Source: an uncultured Flavobacteriaceae bacterium (GTDB lineage Bacteria > Bacteroidota > Bacteroidia > Flavobacteriales > Flavobacteriaceae). Taken from it: a stretch of DNA of 64,000 bases. Below, in pieces: positions 16,821 to 25,220 of the stretch. The stretch spans positions 1-64,000 of the forward strand of contig CANMSA010000012.1 in assembly GCA_947500385.1 (NCBI GenBank), in the 5' to 3' direction. Numbering within the stretch: position 1 is the stretch's first letter; each line of letters opens with the position of its first letter. The translations under genes were made by a program, and so were the position numbers. The notes beneath the pieces are model-generated. The model saw only the letters and a list, made by a program, of their open reading frames with translations. It did no database searches and was not told where the DNA came from.

Positions 16821-17369
16821 ATGGGGGTTTTTGCAATAGGAGATCAAGTGGAAACAATTGATGATACCATTAAGGGGAACATTGTAGCCCTGACCGCGAG
16901 TACCATCACCATTGAAAGTGAAGAGGGTTTTTTGTTACAGTACGCCCCTTCTGAATTGATGAAGATCAACGGTGATACCAAAATCAAAGTGACGAATCAT
17001 GAGGCCGCCTTGGTCAAGAAAGAGAAAGAACCGATTAAGAAGCGCGCCGTAAAGGCGTTAAAAGCAAAAGAACGCAATGCTCCCAAAATGGAAGTTGACC
17101 TGCATATTCATCAGTTGACGGCATCCACGAAAGGGCTGTCGAATTTCGACATGCTTAATCTACAACTCGAAGCCGCAAAGCGGCAATTGTTGTTTGCGAT
17201 TGAAAAGCGCATTCAAAAAGTGGTATTCATACATGGAGTAGGGGAAGGGGTACTCAAAGAAGAATTGTACTATCTCTTTAGACGGTATGAAAATATTACC
17301 TACTACGACGCCGATTACCAAAAATACGGCTTGGGAGCAACGGAGGTCTACATTTATCAAAGTTCTTAA
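16821..17369 (+). CDS. Smr-domain protein (MutS2 C-terminal-like nuclease fold)
   Basis: 182 residues. An N-terminal small beta-barrel of SH3-like type (about 1-60, 'GDQVETIDDTIKGNIVAL') is joined by a Lys-rich linker to a C-terminal Smr domain (about 88-180) with 'MEVDLHIHQLT' and 'VVFIHGVGEGVLKEEL', the DLH and HGxG motifs of Smr endonucleases. Known Smr domains nick DNA or cleave RNA, some at collided ribosomes. This free-standing form is common in Bacteroidota and its substrate is unknown. Confidence 0.85.
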   Translation: MGVFAIGDQVETIDDTIKGNIVALTASTITIESEEGFLLQYAPSELMKINGDTKIKVTNHEAALVKKEKEPIKKRAVKALKAKERNAPKMEVDLHIHQLTASTKGLSNFDMLNLQLEAAKRQLLFAIEKRIQKVVFIHGVGEGVLKEELYYLFRRYENITYYDADYQKYGLGATEVYIYQSS

Positions 17370-17411
17370 AACCTTCCGGGCCAGCAAGGAAACGATGGGA
17401 ATGGGCAATGC

Positions 17412-17933
17412 TCAATTTGCCTCTGCAGGTTTTGCGGTGGTGACCGTTCCAAAATCATTGATGGTCAAATCGGTAATGCGATTATTTGTGGCGGTGACCA
17501 GCGATATTTCGTTAAACGTAATTTCGTGGGAAAAGGTAAGACTGTCAGTGGTCGTGGTCATAATGGAGATGTCCCCGCTTAGCGCCGGAATTTCTTCTAT
17601 GACCTGAGGCTCGGTCAAGGGAACCGCCGAGCAGAAATAAGCATTTGTTACGACATCGGAAAAAATACGGTAGGTAATCTTGGAGGGCCCCGATTCGCTG
17701 ACAGTGCTGGTAACGGTACCCACTTCATTCACCAAAAGATTGGCAGGCAGTTCCAGGATCAATGCCTCGTCTGAATTGATTTTAAAAAGCACATTTTCAA
17801 TAGTGACTTCAACGGCTTCGCAGTTTTGAATATCAAAACTATCAAAATCCAAGGTCTCTATCTGAAGGTCCCCGTCATTACATCCATACAGCATGCAAAT
17901 AGCGACCAAACAAAACAACCAACTTTTTTTCAT
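17412..17933 (-). CDS. Lipoprotein of unknown function
   Basis: 173 residues with a lipoprotein signal (MKKSWLFCLVAICMLYGC, lipid Cys at 18) and a beta-rich, acidic mature part with two more Cys ('DIQNCEAVEV' and 'NAYFCSAV'), probably one disulfide. I do not recognise the family. It diverges from the cysteine desulfurase gene. Its promoter box lies only 4 nt before the ATG. Confidence 0.75.
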   Translation of the reverse strand: MKKSWLFCLVAICMLYGCNDGDLQIETLDFDSFDIQNCEAVEVTIENVLFKINSDEALILELPANLLVNEVGTVTSTVSESGPSKITYRIFSDVVTNAYFCSAVPLTEPQVIEEIPALSGDISIMTTTTDSLTFSHEITFNEISLVTATNNRITDLTINDFGTVTTAKPAEAN

Positions 17934-17937
17934 ATTT

Positions 17938-17945
17938 CAAATGTA
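17938..17945 (-). promoter_or_regulatory. -7 box exactly 4 nt before the lipoprotein start codon
   Basis: The minus strand reads TACATTTG-AAAT-ATG. The box matches TAnnTTTG and would place the transcription start at or beside the ATG (leaderless mRNA). Confidence 0.45.
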
Positions 17946-18000
17946 AACGAAATTCCCGATAGCACTCTCCTCAACTACACGGAAATTCACTTATTTAAGT

Positions 18001-18008
18001 TATTTTTG
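18001..18008 (+). promoter_or_regulatory. -7 box of the cysteine desulfurase gene
   Basis: TATTTTTG ends 21 nt before the TTG at 18030. Its position downstream of the first in-frame ATG (17826) argues that translation starts at the TTG. Confidence 0.5.
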
Positions 18009-18029
18009 GGAAACAATAAGGACACTCAA

Positions 18030-19184
18030 TTGGAGCAAAAAAGGGTATATCTAGATAATGCGGCGACCACTAAGGTACGCCCTGAGGTGATTGAAAAAAT
18101 GCAGGAAGCCTTGGCAAATTTTTATGGGAACCCTTCTTCGACGCATAGCTTTGGCCGTTCTGCCAAGACGGCGGTAGAAACCGCGCGAAAAACCATAGCC
18201 AAATATTTAAATGCCCACCCATCGGAGATTGTTTTTACCTCTGGTGGTACGGAAGCCGATAACATGATCTTGCGCGGTGCGGTGCGGGATCTGGACGTAA
18301 AAACGATTATTACTTCTAAGATAGAACATCATGCGGTGCTACATACGGCGGAAGACTTGGTAAAAGAGCAAGGAATTGATTTACAATTTGTTTCGGTCGA
18401 TGCGCACGGTTGTCCCGACTTTGAGCATTTGGAAAAACTGCTGGCTGCCGATGCTTCAAAGAAACTGGTTAGTTTAATGCATGTTAACAATGAGGTAGGT
18501 ACCAAAATAGATATGAAATCCCTGTCCGAAATCTGTCAAAGACATGGGGCATTACTTCATTCCGATACGGTACAATCCATTGGCCATTATGAATGGGATC
18601 TACAAGACATAGCTATCGACTTCTTGACCGCGGCAGCACACAAGTTTCATGGTCCTAAAGGAATCGGTTTTGCTTTTATTCGAAAAAATGTGGGAATTAA
18701 GGCTTTTATCTCCGGTGGCTCCCAAGAGCGTGGTTTCAGGGGAGGCACAGAGTCTTTTCATAATATCGTGGGATTGGAGCAAGCTTTTATTGCCGCTTAT
18801 GACCATTTAGAAGAAGAACGGGCCTATGTGAGCGAGTTAAAGCGTTATTTTATTGAACGAATTCGATCAGAACTGGCGGGAACCAAGTTTAATGGGCATT
18901 CAGGCGATTTGGAAAAAAGTACCTATACTTTGGTAAATATATGTCTGCCGGTAGATGCGCAGAAAGCCTTAATGTTACTGTTTCATTTAGATATCAAAGG
19001 CATTGCTTGTTCAAAGGGAAGTGCCTGTCAATCGGGTAGTGATAAAGGTTCCCATGTGTTAAGTGCGTTATTGAACGAAGAAGATCTGGCACGACCGTCC
19101 TTGCGGTTCTCATTTTCAAAGTACAATACCAAAGAGGAGTTAGATTATGTGGTGGAGGTACTAAAGGAGTTTATGAAAAGTTGA
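18030..19184 (+). CDS. Cysteine desulfurase (NifS/IscS-like), TTG start
   Basis: 384-residue class V PLP enzyme that takes sulfur from cysteine as an enzyme persulfide. Seen from the TTG start: 'VYLDNAATTKVRPEV', 'IVFTSGGTEADNM', 'HVNNEVGTKI', the PLP Lys205 in 'AAAHKFHGPKG' and the catalytic loop 'CSKGSACQSG' with Cys323. The only upstream ATG (17826) would add 68 residues unlike any NifS and would lie before the promoter box, so TTG at 18030 is preferred. It is not next to iscU or suf genes, so the acceptor may be tRNA thiolation or another pathway. It converges with the next gene with one base between stops. Confidence 0.9.
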   Translation: MEQKRVYLDNAATTKVRPEVIEKMQEALANFYGNPSSTHSFGRSAKTAVETARKTIAKYLNAHPSEIVFTSGGTEADNMILRGAVRDLDVKTIITSKIEHHAVLHTAEDLVKEQGIDLQFVSVDAHGCPDFEHLEKLLAADASKKLVSLMHVNNEVGTKIDMKSLSEICQRHGALLHSDTVQSIGHYEWDLQDIAIDFLTAAAHKFHGPKGIGFAFIRKNVGIKAFISGGSQERGFRGGTESFHNIVGLEQAFIAAYDHLEEERAYVSELKRYFIERIRSELAGTKFNGHSGDLEKSTYTLVNICLPVDAQKALMLLFHLDIKGIACSKGSACQSGSDKGSHVLSALLNEEDLARPSLRFSFSKYNTKEELDYVVEVLKEFMKS

Positions 19185-19185
19185 G

Positions 19186-19842
19186 TTATCGTTTCTTTTT
19201 GTCCCTTCTCTTTTCCCGGTCATACGGGAACTTTCGAGTGGCAAGCTTCATCATTCGATCAATAAGGTCATCGGTATTTTTCCCCGATTTCTTATTAATT
19301 TTTTTCTCATACTTCCATAACAATTTGCCGCTTCCGCCATCGCTTATTTTCATCCCGATCCGGCCATAGTCTGCCTCTCCCAGAAAGTAATCGATAATAC
19401 TAAATTCGGTGGCTACCCCTTTAGATAAGAGAACGTTAAGGTCAAGATTGCCGCTAATAATTCCATCTACCTGTAAAATCTCGCTTAGCTCCTTAACGGT
19501 GTATACGTCCATATTTTCATAGGAAATATTGTTTTGGGCAAGCATTGCATTGGTGTTTTCGGTGTTTTGGAATTCTACGGAAAACTTTTTCTTTTTCTTT
19601 CTTTTAGAAAAATAAGTTTCCAAAGCGTCTTGCACCGCAAGGCCCTCTTTTTTCTCCAGTGCCCTAAGTTCTTCCTTGGTCATATCATCCTTCAAATCCA
19701 AATGGGTCAAAAAGGGTAAAATGGCCAATACCTTATGCTCCTTACTGAGTTCATTAAACTTGTCACTCTCATAGATGTTCTTTTGGGAGTACCCTAAAAG
19801 AGTGAAAAAAAGGAATAGTATGGGTAAAAGTATGTTCTTCAT
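19186..19842 (-). CDS. Secreted protein of unknown function
   Basis: 218 residues with a signal peptide (MKNILLPILFLFFTLLGYSQ) and a basic C-terminus (RRDKKKR). The middle part 'YTVKELSEILQVDGIISGNLDLN' followed by 'GVATEFSIIDYFLGEADYGRIGMKISDGGSGKLLW' resembles in layout the LpoB/CsgG-type fold used by periplasmic accessory proteins, but this is pattern reading, not a firm match. It starts 19 nt after the TonB receptor and is the last gene of the M23-receptor operon. Confidence 0.65.
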   Translation of the reverse strand: MKNILLPILFLFFTLLGYSQKNIYESDKFNELSKEHKVLAILPFLTHLDLKDDMTKEELRALEKKEGLAVQDALETYFSKRKKKKKFSVEFQNTENTNAMLAQNNISYENMDVYTVKELSEILQVDGIISGNLDLNVLLSKGVATEFSIIDYFLGEADYGRIGMKISDGGSGKLLWKYEKKINKKSGKNTDDLIDRMMKLATRKFPYDREKRRDKKKR

Positions 19843-19861
19843 TTAAATAACACTAGCGGAT

Positions 19862-22330
19862 TCAAAATCGCATGCTCAATCGTAGGTTAAAAACCCTGCT
19901 GGTAAGAAAATTGGGCACTGCGAACTGTTGCTTACTATCAACATCCCGAACCCATGTATTCGTAATCGAGTTCTGGGTATTGAACAAATTGAATATTTCA
20001 AAACCACCGCTTAAAGCTTTAAAGCGGTGAAGCCAATGGCCTTTCGGGAATTTTTTGTTGTTATCGACAAAAATATAGGAAATTCCCAAATCTGCCCTTC
20101 TATAATCTCTTAATCTATTCTGAAAAATATAAGGATCTGCATAGTTCGGTGATCCTCCGGGCACACCCGTGTTGTAAACGAGGTTCATATACATTTTTAA
20201 ACTGGGAATATTCGGCACGTAGTCCTGGAAAAGAATTCCCAATTTTAAGCGCTGATCCGTAGGCCGGGCGATGTAGCCCCGGTCATCGATGTTTTCCTCT
20301 GTTTTTAAATAACCAATACTTACCCATGACTCCGTACCAGGTACAAAAGCCCCGTTCATGCGAAGTTCGGCACCGTACACATAGGCATCGGCATTATTAT
20401 CGGCCGCATATCGAATACGTACATCTTCCAGGGTATAAGGGTTTACATCGTTTACACCTTTATAATACGTTTCCGCCGTGAGTGTGAAAGGGCGCTCCCA
20501 AAGATTGAAACTATATTCGCTTCCCAACACCAAATGCGTAGATTTTTGCGCTTTTACATTTGGATTGATCGTTCCATTTCGGTCTCTCAATTCCCGATAA
20601 AACGGCGGTTGTTGGTAGATGCCTCCCGAAATACGAAAAAGCACATCTCTTTGCCAGTCGGGCTTCATCGCAAACTGCGCCCTTGGGCTTATGATAAACT
20701 GTGATGTTTTTTCAAAGCCCTGACCACTTACGCTCCATTGCTGGGCTCTCACGCCAATGTTGTAGTAAATATCGTTGTTAAGCCATTTTTTTTGATCGCT
20801 GTATTGTACAAAACCGCTTAGTCGATCGGTTTTGACAAAATTGGTAGCGCTCAGCCCATCAAAAGGAACGATCGGCGCCGTAAACGGTTCTTCGGGTTGG
20901 TTGTTTATAAATTCCGCTTGTGGAGGGCGAATAAAAATTCCCGCCGAGTCGATAAATTCCGATTCCCGAATTCTATCTCGAATATCTTCATGTGTGTACT
21001 TTACTCCCCATTCGATCACTTTATTTTTTCTGGTAAAACGCCCCTTGTGCTGTAGATTAAAAATAAGGGCGTCGAGGTCATTGCGTGCTCTATTAATTTC
21101 AGTCCCCAAACCACGGGAAGCGGTTACCTCTCCAAGATTATCACTTCCTAAGTTGGTGTCTATCTCTCCCAGGGCGTATTGGGCAACTACATCCGAATAT
21201 TCTTCTTCCGTTGTGTGATACACCGATGAAATGAGTTTTAGTGTAACATCATCATTTAAGACATAGTTGGCCTTGAGTGCCCCCAACGCAGTATCAAAAC
21301 GATTGTTTTCCTGGCCTTCATATACTACAATAAGCGCTCGTGGGTCATCCAAAGTTCCAAAACTTGTTTCTCTATTGATAGGTTCGTTTTGGTAATCGTT
21401 TACAGAAATAGTACCCAAAAAGTTCAACGTAAACCTGTTTGAAAAACGATAGGTAAAATATCCTTGAAAGTCGGCAAAGGTGGGTGTTAAGTTCGTTTGT
21501 GTATCCAAACTATTTACCAACAAGCTATTATTGCGATAACGGAGGCCTACAATACCGCTAAAGTTTTTGTTCTTAGACAGCGTTTCGAGAGAGACTGCGG
21601 CACCAAGAAAGCTCAGATCCAAACTTGCTCCAAAAGAAGTCGGGTTCTTATAAGTGATATCGAGTACCGACGAAAGTTTGTCTCCGTATTTGGATTGAAA
21701 TCCGCCCGCCGAAAACTTCAAGCTTTGCACCAAATCGCTGTTTACAAAGCTCAGTCCTTCTTGTTGGGCAGATCGAATCAGAAAAGGACGATACACTTCT
21801 ATTTCATTTACGTAGACCAAATTTTCATCGTAGTTGCCCCCCCGTACCGAGTACTGTGTGCTTAATTCATTGCTCGAAGCGACCCCCGGTAATAATTTTA
21901 GTACATTTTCGACCCCCGCATTGGCGCCGGGTATTTTTCGTACTACTTCGGGCGAGACCGTTACAATACCGGCAACCTGTTTTTCTCCCGTAGGGCTTAC
22001 GGTAACACCGGCAATTTGAATAGCATCCGTTTTGAGAACAGGGTTGAACTCATAGGTCTCGTTAGTGGTCAGAATAAGATTTTTTAACACTACATTTTCA
22101 TGCCCCAAATGCGAAAAGGTGATGGTCGTTTGTTTGTCAGCTACCAGTTCTAGGACATAAAAACCATCTTGGTCCGAGGAGCTCCCGTTTGTGTCCGAAG
22201 TAATATTTACACCCGCAAGGGGGGTATTGTCTTGGTCAAGTACCACACCGGTAATCGTTGCCGTCTGCGCATTGACACCAATGAAAAGGAGGGAGGAACC
22301 CAAAAAGAAAAGAAGTTTAATGCCCTTCAA
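19862..22330 (-). CDS. TonB-dependent receptor with CarboxypepD_reg-like domain, TTG start
   Basis: 822-residue outer-membrane receptor. In order: signal peptide (about 1-21, GVNAQ), CarboxypepD_reg-like domain (about 22-110, 'ITGVVLDQDNTPLAGVNI'), plug domain (about 125-230, 'LLPGVASSNELSTQYSVRGG') and a 22-strand barrel ending in the C-terminal Phe (LRLSMRF). The start codon is TTG, 5 nt after the stop of the M23 peptidase gene; no in-frame ATG would leave a signal peptide. There is no SusD partner, so it is not a classical glycan (PUL) system, and the ligand is unknown. Its operon partners are an M23 endopeptidase and a small secreted protein. Confidence 0.92.
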   Translation of the reverse strand: MKGIKLLFFLGSSLLFIGVNAQTATITGVVLDQDNTPLAGVNITSDTNGSSSDQDGFYVLELVADKQTTITFSHLGHENVVLKNLILTTNETYEFNPVLKTDAIQIAGVTVSPTGEKQVAGIVTVSPEVVRKIPGANAGVENVLKLLPGVASSNELSTQYSVRGGNYDENLVYVNEIEVYRPFLIRSAQQEGLSFVNSDLVQSLKFSAGGFQSKYGDKLSSVLDITYKNPTSFGASLDLSFLGAAVSLETLSKNKNFSGIVGLRYRNNSLLVNSLDTQTNLTPTFADFQGYFTYRFSNRFTLNFLGTISVNDYQNEPINRETSFGTLDDPRALIVVYEGQENNRFDTALGALKANYVLNDDVTLKLISSVYHTTEEEYSDVVAQYALGEIDTNLGSDNLGEVTASRGLGTEINRARNDLDALIFNLQHKGRFTRKNKVIEWGVKYTHEDIRDRIRESEFIDSAGIFIRPPQAEFINNQPEEPFTAPIVPFDGLSATNFVKTDRLSGFVQYSDQKKWLNNDIYYNIGVRAQQWSVSGQGFEKTSQFIISPRAQFAMKPDWQRDVLFRISGGIYQQPPFYRELRDRNGTINPNVKAQKSTHLVLGSEYSFNLWERPFTLTAETYYKGVNDVNPYTLEDVRIRYAADNNADAYVYGAELRMNGAFVPGTESWVSIGYLKTEENIDDRGYIARPTDQRLKLGILFQDYVPNIPSLKMYMNLVYNTGVPGGSPNYADPYIFQNRLRDYRRADLGISYIFVDNNKKFPKGHWLHRFKALSGGFEIFNLFNTQNSITNTWVRDVDSKQQFAVPNFLTSRVFNLRLSMRF

Positions 22331-22335
22331 GAGAT

Positions 22336-24057
22336 TTATTTTCTATAAAATGTGCTATCGAACGTAGTGGTATTGCCTACATTATCGGTGACCGTAACGC
22401 GAAGCTCGCATTGTGTTTTGTCTAAAATTTTGTCATCAAAATTGTAGGTAAGCGTATTTGTCTTTGGTTCGTACTCCATTAGAATCCAATCTCCGTTCAG
22501 TGTGCCTGAATAGGTTTTTACCCCACTAAGATCATCCGAAATGCGAAGGCTAAGATAGCTATAGTTGTTCAACCATTGCTTTTCCTTAAAGTTTTTCGGG
22601 CTTATTTTTGGGGCGATGGTATCTGTTGCCAAGGTGTACGTGCCTAAATTTCGCGTTCTAGTGGTAAACGTGTTGCCTCTTTTATAGGTAGATGCATGGC
22701 TGGGTCTCCCCTTTTTATCGAGTCTTGCAATGAACAACTGTTTTCTTGCTTCTGCACTATACTTGGCCACGTCAAAGGTAATGGTGAATTTTCGATGTGC
22801 AGGTACCTTCGCGGTATGTATCCCAATCGTATCGTTGTCTTTCTGTAAATCTATATAGAAATCTTCGTAGAAGGTATTTGCCGGGAAATATACTTTCGCT
22901 GCTCCCAAATCATAATTATTATTTTTTTTAGCGACCAAATAGGTATCTGTCTTTTGATCTTCCTTTTCTTTTTGGATTTCTTGTTTTTTTCCCTCGATGG
23001 GGATAATGAGCTTGGTTTCGTTACCAGCCAAATCTTTAAGCAATAAGGTTGCACTATAGCGCATTCCCGCTTCAATCGGAATTTTTCCATCGTTGTGGAG
23101 GGTATTGTATATGCTCAGACGGTTCGACGGGGTTTTAAAGCATTGTTGTATCCGCTGCCTATAGGTACCAAAATAGTCGTAATCGATCAGGGTGTTGATA
23201 TAGCGGGTCTCCCCAAAGGAAAAAGACTCGAAATCATATTGGGTATACACCTTTCCGTTTACGGAAAGTTCTACCGAGTATACCCCATTTTTATTGGCAG
23301 CCATATCTTGCCGGTCAAAGCCTTTAAAACCAATTCCAATATCCCCTAAGGCGGTTACTTTATCGGCAAGAAAGGTTCCGTCTTTTTGTCGGGTAAAATG
23401 AATCTCTGTCCTGTCGGAGCTTTGGTTGATCTGCGCATTTTTTGAAAGGGGATAGGCAATCACTTTTTCCAGCACGGGATTGGTGGCATCCCGAACCTCA
23501 AATCCGTACAACAGGGGATTGGTAGGTTTTTCGGAAACACTGCTCCGAATCTCAAAATGAAGATGGGGGCCCGAGGAGCCTCCGGTGTTTCCACCATAGG
23601 CGATTACGTTTCCCTTGGTGACCTTGACGTCTCCTAAGTTGGGAAACACCTCTACCTCATATGATTTCTTTTCGTATTGTATTTTTTTGATGTATGCCTC
23701 GATTTCAGGAGAAAACTTCTGTAAATGGCCATATACGGAAGTATAACCGTTTGGGTGGGCCACGTAAAGAACCTTACCATATCCCCAGAGCGAAATTTTG
23801 ATCCTAGTTACGCTGCCATCCGCTACCGCATAAATCGGAAGCCCCTGACGTTGTTGTGTCTTGATATCGATTCCCGAATGAAAATGATTGGATCGCAGTT
23901 CGCCAAAAGTACCCGCAAGTACCAACGGAATATCCAGTGGAGAACGAAAGACATCTTGAGGATACTCTTTCTGTCCTTGTATACATACAGTGTAAATCAT
24001 CAGTATTCCTACCAACCATTTATTCAATGAATTTTTTCGTAGTACGAAATGAACCAT
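22336..24057 (-). CDS. M23-family metallopeptidase (LytM-type)
   Basis: 573 residues. An N-terminal membrane anchor or signal (about 12-28) is followed by the M23 domain (about 40-175) with zinc ligands His60 and Asp64 in 'HFHSGIDI' and His165/His167 in 'GPHLHFEI', all present, so an active peptidoglycan endopeptidase is likely. The long C-terminal part (about 190-573) is beta-rich with Ig-like traits ('DDLSGVKTYSGTLNG', 'VTDNVGNTTTFD'). The ATG at 24057 is used; the ATG at 24156 adds 33 residues before the signal. It is first in the operon with the TonB receptor. Confidence 0.9.
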   Translation of the reverse strand: MVHFVLRKNSLNKWLVGILMIYTVCIQGQKEYPQDVFRSPLDIPLVLAGTFGELRSNHFHSGIDIKTQQRQGLPIYAVADGSVTRIKISLWGYGKVLYVAHPNGYTSVYGHLQKFSPEIEAYIKKIQYEKKSYEVEVFPNLGDVKVTKGNVIAYGGNTGGSSGPHLHFEIRSSVSEKPTNPLLYGFEVRDATNPVLEKVIAYPLSKNAQINQSSDRTEIHFTRQKDGTFLADKVTALGDIGIGFKGFDRQDMAANKNGVYSVELSVNGKVYTQYDFESFSFGETRYINTLIDYDYFGTYRQRIQQCFKTPSNRLSIYNTLHNDGKIPIEAGMRYSATLLLKDLAGNETKLIIPIEGKKQEIQKEKEDQKTDTYLVAKKNNNYDLGAAKVYFPANTFYEDFYIDLQKDNDTIGIHTAKVPAHRKFTITFDVAKYSAEARKQLFIARLDKKGRPSHASTYKRGNTFTTRTRNLGTYTLATDTIAPKISPKNFKEKQWLNNYSYLSLRISDDLSGVKTYSGTLNGDWILMEYEPKTNTLTYNFDDKILDKTQCELRVTVTDNVGNTTTFDSTFYRK

Positions 24058-24264
24058 AACAATATAGATGTCTTTTATGAATATAGAAACGGGATTTTTT
24101 GCAAGGTATTGGGGTACGGCGCATAAAACTTGGATAAATTTAATGAGATGTACCAAATTAACCAGTGTGAAATGTGAAAACCTTTGAAAATTATTGTTCG
24201 GAGCTTTATAAAGGCGGTTTCCCCGATATTTAAAGTTTTACTTCAAGATTATTTTGGAAAACTA

Positions 24265-24295
24265 TTGCTAAGTCCTATGAGGTATGTTAACTTTG
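24265..24295 (+). promoter_or_regulatory. Bacteroidota sigma-70 promoter of the zapB-like/zapA operon
   Basis: TTG at 24265-24267, a 20-nt spacer and TAACTTTG at 24288-24295 fit the -33/-7 consensus TTG-N19-21-TAnnTTTG well. The ATG follows 24 nt later. This is the best complete promoter in the window. Confidence 0.65.
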
Positions 24296-24319
24296 TGTAA
24301 AGAGTATTGAATTTCGTTT

Positions 24320-24610
24320 ATGAGCGAATTGATTCAGATTGTAGATTCCCTAGAGAACAAAGTTAGCAAGTTGCTGCACCGTTTAGAGGTGGTGCAACAG
24401 GCGAATGAAAAGTTGGAATCTACCTTGGTTTCCCTACAACAGGATCAGGAGACGGCAAGCAATTCCGTTAGCCATTGGGAAGAAAAGTACAATGCGCTCA
24501 AATTGGCAAATTCAATGCTAGGCAGTAATACAAACAAGACTGAGGCCAAGCTTAAAATAAACACATTGATCAGGGAGTTGGACCATTGTATCGCCCAACT
24601 TGCTGAATAA
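24320..24610 (+). CDS. Small coiled-coil protein upstream of zapA (ZapB-like)
   Basis: 96 residues, nearly all predicted coiled coil (heptads through 'IVDSLENKVSKLLHRLEVVQQANEKLESTL'-like sequence and again near the C-terminus). Size and nature resemble ZapB, the coiled-coil partner of ZapA at the division ring, but sequence homology is not clear to me. It is 14 nt before zapA in the same operon, which supports a division role. Confidence 0.7.
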   Translation: MSELIQIVDSLENKVSKLLHRLEVVQQANEKLESTLVSLQQDQETASNSVSHWEEKYNALKLANSMLGSNTNKTEAKLKINTLIRELDHCIAQLAE

Positions 24611-24624
24611 CGGCAAAAATATAG

Positions 24625-24921
24625 ATGTCCGATAAGCTCAAAATAAAACTTTCTATTGCGGATAGGGTGTATCCGTTGACGATCGAACCAAGCCAGGAGG
24701 AAGGGTTGCGAAAGGCGGCGAAAAACATCGAACAATTGGCAAAGAAATTCGAACAAAGCTATGCAGTGCGAGACAAGCAAGATGTGCTTGCCATGTGCGC
24801 GTTGCAGTTCGCTTCAAAAATAGAGCAAAAAGGCATTGACCAATCTGAAGGTACACAAGCGGCCCTGGAAAGGCTCAAAGCACTTGATCAATTGGTGAAT
24901 ACTAAGCTTAGTATGAAGTAA
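24625..24921 (+). CDS. zapA: Cell division protein ZapA
   Basis: 98-residue cytosolic protein that cross-links FtsZ filaments. The N-terminal half shows the ZapA fold ('LKIKLSIADRVYPLTIEPSQEEGLRKAAKNI') and the C-terminal half is a helix for dimerisation. The downstream gene order zapA, 6S-like RNA, rny parallels the zapA-ssrS arrangement of Proteobacteria. Confidence 0.9.
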   Translation: MSDKLKIKLSIADRVYPLTIEPSQEEGLRKAAKNIEQLAKKFEQSYAVRDKQDVLAMCALQFASKIEQKGIDQSEGTQAALERLKALDQLVNTKLSMK

Positions 24922-24949
24922 ACGTTCTTTAAAATAAATCAAAGTTACT

Positions 24950-25119
24950 GCCCACATTGGTATTATCTTTTGACAAACTCAACGTTAATTAAGTTTAAAA
25001 AGGGTGAGTTTAGATCGTAAAAGCATGCCTTGCTCGTACAAGGACCCTTGACCGGTCTGTTAGCCCTAAACCTGTTTATTGGAGTTTGTACAAAACTTCT
25101 CTGATGTGGGCTTTTTTTT
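24950..25119 (+). ncRNA. ssrS: Probable 6S RNA (6S-Flavo type)
   Basis: A long, irregular hairpin can be folded by eye. Outer stem: GCCCACAT (24950-24957) with ATGTGGGC (25104-25111), followed by nine T. Second stem: ACAAACTC (24973-24980) with GAGTTTGT (25082-25089). Third: GTTTAG (25008-25013) with CTAAAC (25066-25071). Apical: CCTTG (25028-25032) with CAAGG (25039-25043). Nested stems separated by unpaired bulges, a length of about 165 nt and placement just after zapA fit 6S RNA, which binds RNA polymerase holoenzyme and inhibits it in stationary phase. The 3' stem plus T run also serves as its terminator. Family assignment is by structure and synteny only. Confidence 0.7.
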
Positions 25120-25220
25120 TGTAGATCAACCACGCCCTTGCCTTGGGGCCGATCGCAAACATACTGCGGAAACGCGACGTCTGTACCTATTGTCCGGACA
25201 AAACATTTAATAGCTAAAAA

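Noticed and set aside
17826-18029. N-terminal extension of cysteine desulfurase from the ATG at 17826
   Set aside because: Unlike the family and upstream of the likely promoter box; overlaps the divergent lipoprotein start.
24921-25220. Riboswitch or long leader of rny
   Set aside because: The structure ends in its own terminator-like stem and T run about 100 nt before rny, which fits a separate RNA better than a leader.
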